Below, in pieces: positions 18,558 through 26,687 of a DNA stretch of 64,000 bases (positions are counted from its first letter, which is position 1; each line of letters starts with the position of its first letter). This DNA comes from Bilophila sp964369665. Lineage in GTDB: Bacteria > Desulfobacterota > Desulfovibrionia > Desulfovibrionales > Desulfovibrionaceae. The notes beneath the pieces were generated by a model, which had not been told where the DNA came from, ran no database searches, and worked only from the letters and a program-made list of their open reading frames with translations. The translations under genes were made by a program, and so were the position numbers. The stretch spans positions 124,001-188,000 of the forward strand of contig CAYJFS010000001.1 of assembly GCA_964369665.1 (NCBI GenBank), read 5' to 3'.

Positions 18558-19640
18558 TTATTGACTAGAAAAATAGAGTGAAGCAATTTTACGATGTGGA
18601 GATGGCAAGGGGATAGTTTGTATCTGGTGTTGAGATACCCATCTACATCCAGGAATAATAAAAGGTATCGTTGATTTTAAATAAGATATATTTTTTTTAT
18701 TTATAGTGTCTATAATAAAACAAGATAGTGTAATATTATAAGTCGTATATTTATGTTGTATAGTTGTAAAAGTGTCTTTTATGGTAATAGGAAGTCCAAA
18801 CTGTTCATTCCATACTTTTATTAAGGTATCTTCTGGCTTTTCTTTAAACTTTACAATACCCCCAGGAAACGTCCAAAGGTTTTTCCAAATAGCATTATCG
18901 GTTCTTTGCTGTATAAAGATATTTGTATTATGGTTAAGTATACCAACAACCATATTTATCTTGTTAAGAGTTATTTTTTTTTCTTTAATAGGATGCTCAA
19001 GGTATGTTCCTAATTTTCTTGTTTTACAAAATGCTATAATAGGACATTGTTCACATAAAGGTTTTTTCCGACATATAAGAGCCCCAAACTCCATAAGTGC
19101 TTGGTTAAAATCACGTGCTTTTCCTTTGGGTATAAGTTCTTTACATAATGTATAGATATAACTTTTAGCTGGTTCTTTTTTTACAGAAGTTTTGATATCA
19201 AAAATTCTTGATAATACTCTTTCAACATTACCATCAATGCATGGCACTTCTTCGTTAAAGACAGTACTTGCAATTGCTCCTGCTGTATATGCTCCAATAC
19301 CAGGAAGTTGAAGTATGGATGTATAATTATTGGGGAATATACCTCCATAATTGTTTATTATAATATGTGCAGTTTTCTTTATGTTTTGAACTCTTTTATA
19401 ATACCCAAGACCTTCCCAATATTTTAATAGTTCCTCTTCATGGGCATTTACAACTGATTGAATAGTAGGAAACCTTTTAATCCAGTTTTGATAATACACA
19501 ACACCTCGATCCATTTGTGTTTGTTGCATCATGATTTCAGCAATCCATGTATGATATGGATCATATCCAGATCGCCATGGTAGTATTCGTTGATGTTTAG
19601 TAAACCAATTAATAAGTAAATGTTGTAATATTTTCTTCAT
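18558..19640 (-). CDS. mutY: A/G-specific adenine glycosylase
   Basis: MutY removes adenine mispaired with 8-oxoguanine. The helix-hairpin-helix glycosylase core shows the catalytic glutamate (Glu35 in EIMMQQTQ), the hairpin LQLPGIGAYTAGAI and the catalytic aspartate in VPCIDGNVERVLSR. Four cysteines follow in the pattern C-x6-C-x2-C-x5-C (from ICRKKPLC to FCKTR), so the 4Fe-4S cluster should form. The C-terminal NUDIX-like domain that recognises 8-oxoG is present (WTFPGGIVKFKE). The protein is full length at 360 residues. It is separated from yceD by about 75 bp, so it may run as its own unit. Confidence 0.97.
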   Translation of the reverse strand: MKKILQHLLINWFTKHQRILPWRSGYDPYHTWIAEIMMQQTQMDRGVVYYQNWIKRFPTIQSVVNAHEEELLKYWEGLGYYKRVQNIKKTAHIIINNYGGIFPNNYTSILQLPGIGAYTAGAIASTVFNEEVPCIDGNVERVLSRIFDIKTSVKKEPAKSYIYTLCKELIPKGKARDFNQALMEFGALICRKKPLCEQCPIIAFCKTRKLGTYLEHPIKEKKITLNKINMVVGILNHNTNIFIQQRTDNAIWKNLWTFPGGIVKFKEKPEDTLIKVWNEQFGLPITIKDTFTTIQHKYTTYNITLSCFIIDTINKKNISYLKSTIPFIIPGCRWVSQHQIQTIPLPSPHRKIASLYFSSQ

Positions 19641-19756
19641 AAATCATAAGCAGTTGTATGTTTATTTATTTTTAAGATAAATATAAAAAATAGGATTGCT
19701 CGTTTTATATTTTTAGCGTAGCCATACAAAAAATTATAACTAAGGAGTTAGCTAGT

Positions 19757-20266
19757 ATGTCAGATAGGCCTATAGTTCTTTTAGAAACAACTTCTGGAGA
19801 TATTCTCATTGAACTTTTTTCAGATCAAGTGCCTAGTACTGTAAAAAATTTTTTGCAGTATATAGAGGAAGGTTTTTATACAAATACAATTTTTCATAGA
19901 GTTATTAATGGTTTTATGATTCAAGGTGGTGGTTTTACTATAAAAATGGAAGAAAAAAATACACATGAACCTATTCAAAATGAAGCCAATGAACATTTAA
20001 AAAATCTTCGTGGAACTATAGCCATGGCTAGGACACAAGATCCACATAGTGCAACTACTCAATTTTTTATTAATACTGTTGATAATGATTTTTTAAACTA
20101 TATTTCTTCTGATGAAGCTAGCTATGGCTATTGTGTATTTGGAAAAGTTATAGATGGTATGGATGTTGTTGACAATATTGAAAAAGCAAAAACTCGTACA
20201 ATCGGTATCCATAATGATGTCCCTATTGATACTGTGTTAATTACGAATATTTCAATATTTGAATAA
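19757..20266 (+). CDS. ppiB: Cytoplasmic cyclophilin-type peptidyl-prolyl isomerase
   Basis: Cyclophilins catalyse cis-trans isomerisation at proline. This 169-residue copy has no signal peptide and so should act in the cytoplasm. The active-site pattern is intact: FHRVINGFMIQGG, then AMARTQDPHSATTQFFINTVDN, and YCVFGKVIDGMDVVD. An AAGGAG ribosome site lies a few bases before the ATG. A second, exported cyclophilin of very similar sequence lies 320 bp away on the other strand. Confidence 0.95.
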   Translation: MSDRPIVLLETTSGDILIELFSDQVPSTVKNFLQYIEEGFYTNTIFHRVINGFMIQGGGFTIKMEEKNTHEPIQNEANEHLKNLRGTIAMARTQDPHSATTQFFINTVDNDFLNYISSDEASYGYCVFGKVIDGMDVVDNIEKAKTRTIGIHNDVPIDTVLITNISIFE

Positions 20267-20398
20267 AGTGTTTGGTAAACGAAAAGTTCATTTAACCACT
20301 ATAAATTATGACAATAAACATTAAATTCATTTTTTATTGGTAGATGATATTTTTATATAATTTGCTGTAAATAAATTTTTTCCTATATAAAAATATAT

Positions 20399-20428
20399 AA
20401 AAAGGGCTCACTTAAGTTGAGCCCCTTT
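20399..20428 (-). terminator. Rho-independent terminator after tRNA-Phe
   Basis: Read on the minus strand: stem GGGCTCA, loop ACTTAAG, stem TGAGCCC, then a run of five T. It starts about 10 bases after the 3' CCA of tRNA-Phe. The stem is GC-rich in a very AT-rich setting. On the plus strand an A-run precedes the same stem, and it might also help end the upstream ppiB transcript. Confidence 0.85.
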
Positions 20429-20436
20429 GATAAATG

Positions 20437-20512
20437 TGGTGCCTAGGGACAGAATTGAACTGCCGACACGGGGATTTTCAGTCCCCTGCTCTACCAACTG
20501 AGCTACCCAGGC
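20437..20512 (-). tRNA. tRNA-Phe (anticodon GAA)
   Basis: A 76-nt cloverleaf with encoded CCA. The acceptor stem GCCTGGG pairs with CCTAGGC (one G-U). The D arm is GCTCAGTTGGTAGAGC. The anticodon stem GGGGA/TCCCC encloses CTGAAAA, giving anticodon GAA, and the T arm carries TTCAATT. It lies between the stop codons of two cyclophilin genes that face each other. Confidence 0.98.
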
Positions 20513-20522
20513 TGAAGGGCAT

Positions 20523-20551
20523 TTTTTATGCAAAGTTGAATCATTTGGCAA
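20523..20551 (-). promoter_or_regulatory. Probable tRNA-Phe promoter
   Basis: On the minus strand TTGCCA (20551-20546), a 17-base spacer and TAAAAA (20528-20523) lie immediately before the tRNA gene. The predicted start is within a few bases of the mature 5' end. The -35 differs from consensus at one position; the -10 is weaker. Confidence 0.45.
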
Positions 20552-20586
20552 GTTTTTTTTGTCTTTAATTTTAAAAGAATTATTTA

Positions 20587-21198
20587 TTACTTTGCATGTG
20601 ATGTTTCATCAGAAAGAATTCTCATAGATTCAATAATAACAGGTTTGACTGGAACATCATCATGTATATCTACACGATGTGTCGATACCTGACGTATTTG
20701 ATTAATAACATCTTGTCCACTGATGATTTTTCCAAATACAGTATAACCATAACCTTCAGGAGTTGGTGCTTTATAATTAAGGTTTTTATTGTTTGCAACA
20801 TTAATAAAAAACTGTGTCGTAGCTGAGTGTGGATCGTTTGTCCGAGCCATAGCAATTGTGTAGATATCGTTTAAAAGGCCATTACCTGCTTCATTACGAA
20901 GAGGTTTTTTTATAGGTTTTTTTTCTTGCATAGCTGGGGTAAAACCACCACCTTGAATCATAAAACCATTAATAACTCTATGAAAAATTGTGCCATTATA
21001 GTAACCAGACTTTACATAAAAAAGAAAATTTCCTGCAGTCTTAGGAGCGTGTCGTGTATCAACTTCTATAACAAATTGACCTAAATTCGTTGTAACAATA
21101 ACTTTAGGTAGTTGATTATTTACAGCTAATATATCTTTAGGTAATAGAAATGTTAAAATAGATATTATTATACTACATAAAATCACTAATTTTTTCAT
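20587..21198 (-). CDS. ppiA: Exported cyclophilin-type peptidyl-prolyl isomerase
   Basis: A cyclophilin with an N-terminal signal sequence (MKKLVILCS then a hydrophobic stretch of about 15 residues), so it is probably periplasmic and assists envelope protein folding. Core motifs match the cytoplasmic copy: FHRVINGFMIQGGGF, AMARTNDPHSATTQFF and YTVFGKIISGQDVI. The frame extends to an ATG at 21222, but MKKLVILC at 21198 gives a standard signal peptide and avoids overlap with the helicase gene upstream. Confidence 0.93.
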   Translation of the reverse strand: MKKLVILCSIIISILTFLLPKDILAVNNQLPKVIVTTNLGQFVIEVDTRHAPKTAGNFLFYVKSGYYNGTIFHRVINGFMIQGGGFTPAMQEKKPIKKPLRNEAGNGLLNDIYTIAMARTNDPHSATTQFFINVANNKNLNYKAPTPEGYGYTVFGKIISGQDVINQIRQVSTHRVDIHDDVPVKPVIIESMRILSDETSHAK

Positions 21199-21211
21199 AA
21201 TTGCCTCTTTT

Positions 21212-24200
21212 TTAAATTTCAAAAAGCATCTCTAAGTCTTCTTTAGTCAAAGATTTCCAGGTATCTTGTCCAGGAATAATAGCTTCTGCAACGCCACGTT
21301 TCATTTCTTGAAGCTGTAAAATTTTTTCTTCTACAGTATTTTGACAGATAAGTTTATATGAAAAAACTTGACGTGTTTGACCAATACGATGCGTTCTATC
21401 AGTTGCTTGACTTTCAACAGCAGGGTTCCACCATGGATCATAATGAATAACATAATCAGCAGATGTTAAATTAAGACCTGTGCCTCCTGCTTTTAAGGAA
21501 ATCAAAAATACAGGAATTTCTGGAGTATTATTGAATTTATCTACTTGTTCAAATCTATCTTTACTTGTTCCATCAAGATAACAAAAAGGAATGTCTGTCA
21601 TTTGTAGCCAGTTTTTTATGAGATGTAGCATTTGCACAAACTGAGAAAAAACAAGTACTTTATGGCCGCCTTCAACAACATCAAAAATCATATCTTTAAA
21701 TGCTTCAAATTTTCCTGAAACTAAGTTACCTGTAGAAAATCCTGGCATGTCTACTTTTAGTAAGCGTGGATGACAACAGATCTGTCGAAGTTTTAATAAG
21801 GCATCTAGAATAGACATCTGACTTTTTGCAATACCTTTATCTTCTATGTCTGCTAATACTTGTTCACGAAGCTTTTTAGTGAGTGCTGTATAAAGTTCTG
21901 ACTGTTCTTCTGTCATAGCACAATAAGTGATGTTTTCTATTTTTGGCGGTAAATCTTTTGCTACCTCAGCTTTTGTTCGTCTTAAAATGAAAGGTTTAAC
22001 TCGAGACCTTAAATAGTCAAGAGTATCATTGTCTCCATCACGAATAGGTTTAATAACACCTCTTTGAAATGCATGTTGTGAGCCAAGAAAACCAGGCATA
22101 AGAAATTCAAAAAGAGACCATAATTCAAATAAATTATTTTCAATAGGTGTACCAGAAAGACAAAGACGCATACGTGCTTTAATAGCACGAACTGACTTAG
22201 CTGTAATTGTATTTGGATTTTTTATATTTTGAGCCTCATCAAGAATAATAGCATTAAAATAATGTTTCTCTAGTTCCTCAAGATCTCTACGTAAAAGGGC
22301 ATAAGTTGTTATCACAAGATCAGAGTCAAGAACTTTACGAAACATACCTTCACGACGTGCACCATATATTGTAAGAAGTTTTAAGTTTGGAACAAATTTT
22401 TCTGCCTCTCTTTCCCAATTTGGAAGAACAGATGTTGGCACAATAATAAGGTTAGGTCCTTCATGTTTATAGTTAACCATGTGTTGAATAAATGATAGCG
22501 TTTGAATGGTTTTACCAAGCCCCATCTCATCAGCAAGAATTCCACCAAAACCATATTCACTAAGAAAATTAAGGTATGATAACCCTTGTTGCTGATAGCT
22601 TCTTAGTGTTGCATTAAGTCCTTTAGGTTCATGGATAGGCGTAATTTCTTTAAAGCTTTGAATTTTGCTACGCAATGTATCCCAAAAAGAATCTGTTTCT
22701 GCATTGGGTAACTCATCAAGAATAGTGTCAAGGATAGGTGCTTCAAATTGTTTAAACTGATATTTAGGTGGTTTGGAAGGATCAAAACCAAGCGCCTGAA
22801 GTTTTTGTGATACTTTTTCTAACCATGCTTCTGGTAAACTTGTATATGAACCATCTTTAAGTTGAACATAGCGCCTGCCTCGTATCCATGCCTTCCAAAT
22901 ACGTTCTAGTGGGAGATGTTGACCATCATATTCTACGTCTATTTCCAAGTTAAACCATTTTTCTTTTTCATTACTTTCAACTTTTGCTGTTATTATTGGT
23001 TGAGTAATACGTACCTTATAGCGTGTAAGTGCTTTTTCTCCATATACTCTCCAATTTTCAACAAGCATTGGGTATGAATCTAATAAAAACGCTATAGCTT
23101 CTTCTGGCTCCATAAACCATAGTTTATTACTTCTAGGCTGAAAACGCATTTCTGTAAGTTGTGAAATTAAATTAGCTTCTTCTTGCTGATCTCTTCGAAT
23201 AAGAAATGTATGTCCTTCAAGAATATAACTACCTGTTTGAAAGTCAGGGTTAGGACCTGGTAAAGTAAATTCTCCATGTATTGTTTCATAAGTATTTTGA
23301 ATTTCTAAGGTTAACAGGCTTCCTTCCTCATCAAGAAAAAGTTTTGGGTTGTAAACAGCAGGTTGAAAAATTGGCTCCATAACTTTTAAAAATTCATCGG
23401 GTTCATATAACTCAGAGGCTGGAAGACGAGCCCAAACACGATCAAGAAATTCAGATATATTGTCCTGAGGAACAGTAGGGTTGTTAGCAACAAGATCTTT
23501 AATTAGTGTCGGTGAAAGACTTGTTTGAACAGGATAAAAACTTTTATTCCAATTTACCCATAAAGGCATTTGTCCATGGAATGTTATTTCTGTATCTTCT
23601 TCATTCAATACAAAAGTTTTTTTCCCTTCACGCTGTAAAAGTATATCAAAATATAACCCTTCATCATCAAGGTTTGGCCTTAATTTAAGTGTAAGAGGTG
23701 TACTTACAATAGTACAAGGAATATCTGTATCTTTCCAAAGTAAATAATATTCACGCCGTATTGCCCAAAAAAACCATGAAACAAGTCCATCTGGAATTTC
23801 TACCCTGTGCCCATAATAATCAAGGAAGTGTCCTATTTGTTGGGCAACTTGAATTAGTTGTGGTGATTGTTCACACCATTCAGGGTTACGCAATATCTGT
23901 TCTAAAGTTGTTTCTTGATGGACAGAAGAGATACCTGTTTTATTTTGTCTACCACGAAAAAAAGCAACAATAAGTCTACTTGCTTCAGGATATAAACGAA
24001 AAATAAGGTAATGACGACCAACTTCTGCTTCTAATGATGTTGAAAAAAAATTGCGAAAACTTTGACGCCATTCAACATTAGGTTTAGCTGATTCTTCTAT
24101 TGTGTTGTACGGCTTATCAATATCTGAAAACACCTTAAGTGCTGCAGCAGCTATGTGTTTACAAATACCCATAAAGGCTTCATGACAGTTACATGAATGT

Positions 24201-24433
24201 GAAATACTGGAATCTTCAAGGTGTATTGTTATATTAGGTGCATAATTTTGAAAATCTTCTTCTTGAACAATACTTTCTATTTCCCAAACACCATCTTCTT
24301 TACGAATAAGAAGTTTTTGGACACCATTATTTTGAATAATATCCTGACCAAATGCTTGTATATAATCTGGGATAGATTCTTTTATAAAACCTTGTATTAA
24401 GGCACGTACAATATTTTCCTCTCTTAAATTCAT
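21212..24433 (-). CDS. SNF2-family helicase with N-terminal SWIM zinc finger
   Basis: A 1073-residue SWI2/SNF2 ATPase. An N-terminal SWIM zinc finger has the pattern C-x-C-x7-C-x-H (Cys81, Cys83, Cys91, His93). A long central region matches the bacterial SNF2-associated domain type. The C-terminal half is the motor: motif I ADEMGLGKTIQ, motif II LDEAQNIKN, motif III LSGTPIENN and motif VI ATDRTHRIGQTRQ. Such proteins translocate on double-stranded DNA and are thought to remodel protein-DNA complexes or RNA polymerase, but bacterial SWIM-SNF2 proteins are largely uncharacterised. It is intact despite the reduced genome. The exported cyclophilin follows closely. Confidence 0.93.
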   Translation of the reverse strand: MNLREENIVRALIQGFIKESIPDYIQAFGQDIIQNNGVQKLLIRKEDGVWEIESIVQEEDFQNYAPNITIHLEDSSISHSCNCHEAFMGICKHIAAAALKVFSDIDKPYNTIEESAKPNVEWRQSFRNFFSTSLEAEVGRHYLIFRLYPEASRLIVAFFRGRQNKTGISSVHQETTLEQILRNPEWCEQSPQLIQVAQQIGHFLDYYGHRVEIPDGLVSWFFWAIRREYYLLWKDTDIPCTIVSTPLTLKLRPNLDDEGLYFDILLQREGKKTFVLNEEDTEITFHGQMPLWVNWNKSFYPVQTSLSPTLIKDLVANNPTVPQDNISEFLDRVWARLPASELYEPDEFLKVMEPIFQPAVYNPKLFLDEEGSLLTLEIQNTYETIHGEFTLPGPNPDFQTGSYILEGHTFLIRRDQQEEANLISQLTEMRFQPRSNKLWFMEPEEAIAFLLDSYPMLVENWRVYGEKALTRYKVRITQPIITAKVESNEKEKWFNLEIDVEYDGQHLPLERIWKAWIRGRRYVQLKDGSYTSLPEAWLEKVSQKLQALGFDPSKPPKYQFKQFEAPILDTILDELPNAETDSFWDTLRSKIQSFKEITPIHEPKGLNATLRSYQQQGLSYLNFLSEYGFGGILADEMGLGKTIQTLSFIQHMVNYKHEGPNLIIVPTSVLPNWEREAEKFVPNLKLLTIYGARREGMFRKVLDSDLVITTYALLRRDLEELEKHYFNAIILDEAQNIKNPNTITAKSVRAIKARMRLCLSGTPIENNLFELWSLFEFLMPGFLGSQHAFQRGVIKPIRDGDNDTLDYLRSRVKPFILRRTKAEVAKDLPPKIENITYCAMTEEQSELYTALTKKLREQVLADIEDKGIAKSQMSILDALLKLRQICCHPRLLKVDMPGFSTGNLVSGKFEAFKDMIFDVVEGGHKVLVFSQFVQMLHLIKNWLQMTDIPFCYLDGTSKDRFEQVDKFNNTPEIPVFLISLKAGGTGLNLTSADYVIHYDPWWNPAVESQATDRTHRIGQTRQVFSYKLICQNTVEEKILQLQEMKRGVAEAIIPGQDTWKSLTKEDLEMLFEI

Positions 24434-24907
24434 GCTTTAGTGATCCTTAGATAATTTAAGACACGTTAATCATTTTGATTTTATCAAAAATTTATACCAT
24501 AATTTTAAATAAGACACCATTCAATTAAACTTAAAACTGATGTATAAAAAACTCTTAATGGTATTACCGCTAATGTTAAAGAAGAGTTAGCATTTTTAAT
24601 CGTTTAATAAATATTTTTTAATAAAAAACATATAGGTATACTATATACAAAAAGAAAAATTATTGCCTAGACATTTTTTCAAATTTTTTCTTATTTTTAT
24701 TTTTTTAGTGTTATATAATTTTTTAAGATTAGACAACTAAAAATAAAGAAAAAACTAAAGTTATCTAAAGCAAATACTAAAAAATAATTACTATATATAA
24801 TATTTTTTAATAACAAGCATAATTGATGCTATTTTATAATATTTAATATAGTATTAGCCATGTATTGAATGTATAGTTCAATAAAATACTAACTATAATA
24901 CTTTAAA
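24434..24907. other. AT-rich intergenic region between divergent genes
   Basis: This stretch separates the minus-strand helicase and the plus-strand solute-binding protein gene. It is made mostly of A/T runs. I see no open frame with a ribosome site, no tRNA and no clear rho-independent terminator. It probably holds the promoters of both genes; several TATAAT-like boxes exist but none is distinctive in such AT-rich sequence. Confidence 0.6.
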
Positions 24908-24955
24908 ATGTACTTAGTTAGTATTTATTTTTATTTTATAACTCAGGGATTAATT

Positions 24956-26584
24956 ATGAATGAATCATCACAAAAGATAAATTTTAAAAAATTAAAAAAA
25001 TTTTTTGGATATTTATTACTATTCTTTTTTAGTACTACTACACTAAGTATTGCATCTACAACAAAGTTAGAAAAAGAACCTGTTACTGGAGGATGCATTC
25101 GATTAGGAATACTCTCAGAACCTTCTAACCTTATTTCATATTTATCTACAGACGCCACTTCACATGAAATAGCTGACCTTATTTTTGTTGCTCCTCTTGA
25201 GTACGATAAAGATTTAAATATAGTAACATTAGCTGCAAAGTCTTATGAAGTTTTAAATGATGGTCGATTATTACGTTTTGTTTTACGTGATGATATCTAT
25301 TGGCAAGATGGGAAACAAGTTACAGCTGATGATGTAGAATTTACCTATAAACTTATGATTGATCCTAAAACACCAACAGCATATGCAGAAGATTTTCTTG
25401 CAATAAAAAAATTTGAAAAAACAGGACAATTGAGCTTTAATGTATATTATGAAAAACCATTTGCACGTGCACTTATGACATGGATGAGCCCAATATTACC
25501 TAAACATATTCTTGAAGGAGAAGATATAACTAAAACTTCTTTTGCACGAAATCCTATTGGTGCAGGAGCTTTTAAACTTAAAAGTTGGGACTCAGGGTCT
25601 CGACTTGTTCTAGAAGCTTCTGATACATACTTTAAAGGTAGACCATATTTAACAAATGTTATTTTTAGTGTCATTCCTGACATAGCCACAATGTTTCTTG
25701 AGCTAAGAGCAGGGCGTTTGGATATGATGTCACTTACTCCTCAACAGTATTTAAAACAAACAGTTGGATCTCAATGGGAGAAAAATTGGAATAAATATCG
25801 GTATCTTTCGTTTTCATATACATTTTTAGGATTTAATCTAAACCATCCATTATTTACTGATGTTCTTACACGTCAAGGTATCTCACATGCTATAGATCGT
25901 AATGCTATAGTTAATAGTGTACTACTTGGACAAGGTATACCTGCATTTGGACCATATAAACCAGAAACATGGCCATATAATAACAATATACAACCTATTC
26001 CATATGACCCAGAAAAAGCACTGTACTTATTAAAACAAGCAGGATGGGCAAAGAATAAAAAAGGTTTATTAGAAAAAGATGGTAAACTTTTTAAGTTTAC
26101 TCTACTTGTTAATCAAGGGAATGATCTACGTATACGCACAGCAAATATTATACAAAGTCAATTAAAAGATATTGGTATTGAAGTTCAAATTAGAATAGTT
26201 GAATGGGCAACTTTTCTTAAAAAATTCGTTGATAAAGGGAAATATGATGCTGTCATTCTTGCTTGGAGTATTACTCAAGACCCAGATATCTATGATGTAT
26301 GGCATTCTTCAAAAGCTCATGAAGGTGGTCTAAACTTCATGGCATATAAGAATCCAGAAGTCGATAAATTACTTGTAGAAGCACGTGTAGAGATTAATCA
26401 AAGTAAACGTAAAGTGCTTTATGATAAAATTCAAGAGATTATTCATAAAGATCAACCTTATTGTTTTTTATATGTTCCATATTCCTTACCTATTGTACAA
26501 ACAAAATTTCATGGAATAGAACCTGCACCAGCTGGTATTATGTATAATTTTGATCGTTGGTGGATTCCTAAAAATTTACAATAA
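24956..26584 (+). CDS. ABC transporter substrate-binding protein, peptide/nickel (family 5) type
   Basis: An extracytoplasmic solute-binding protein of the OppA/DppA family, which delivers peptides or similar ligands to an ABC permease. After an N-terminal signal sequence (LKKFFGYLLLFFF followed by STTTLSIAS) come the family signatures: LRDDIYWQDGKQVTADDVEFTYKL (given here only as a landmark near residue 110), NPIGAGAFKL, and GLNFMAYKNPEVDKLL. The frame is open from 24908, but the ATG at 24956 (MNESSQ) gives a normal signal peptide. No permease or ATPase genes lie next to it, so its partners must be encoded elsewhere. Ligand unknown. Confidence 0.88.
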   Translation: MNESSQKINFKKLKKFFGYLLLFFFSTTTLSIASTTKLEKEPVTGGCIRLGILSEPSNLISYLSTDATSHEIADLIFVAPLEYDKDLNIVTLAAKSYEVLNDGRLLRFVLRDDIYWQDGKQVTADDVEFTYKLMIDPKTPTAYAEDFLAIKKFEKTGQLSFNVYYEKPFARALMTWMSPILPKHILEGEDITKTSFARNPIGAGAFKLKSWDSGSRLVLEASDTYFKGRPYLTNVIFSVIPDIATMFLELRAGRLDMMSLTPQQYLKQTVGSQWEKNWNKYRYLSFSYTFLGFNLNHPLFTDVLTRQGISHAIDRNAIVNSVLLGQGIPAFGPYKPETWPYNNNIQPIPYDPEKALYLLKQAGWAKNKKGLLEKDGKLFKFTLLVNQGNDLRIRTANIIQSQLKDIGIEVQIRIVEWATFLKKFVDKGKYDAVILAWSITQDPDIYDVWHSSKAHEGGLNFMAYKNPEVDKLLVEARVEINQSKRKVLYDKIQEIIHKDQPYCFLYVPYSLPIVQTKFHGIEPAPAGIMYNFDRWWIPKNLQ

Positions 26585-26594
26585 ATCTTTCATC

Positions 26595-26639
26595 GTTAAA
26601 GATATATGAATATAAATCTTATATTCATATATCTTTAAC
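26595..26639. repeat. Perfect 21-bp inverted repeat with a 3-nt loop
   Basis: Bases 26595-26615 are the exact reverse complement of 26619-26639, separated by ATC. The hairpin is AT-rich and begins 10 bases after the stop codon of the solute-binding protein gene. No T-run follows it. It could be a weak bidirectional terminator, a 3'-end mRNA stabiliser or a protein-binding palindrome. Confidence 0.85.
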
Positions 26640-26687
26640 ATTTGTTATAAGTATGCTTAAAACATCTTTAACAATATAGTAAAATAT

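Noticed and set aside
24536..24590. Hairpin-like GCTAA...TTAGC sequence between the helicase and the solute-binding protein gene
   Set aside because: The stem is only five pairs with a long loop, within chance expectation in this composition.
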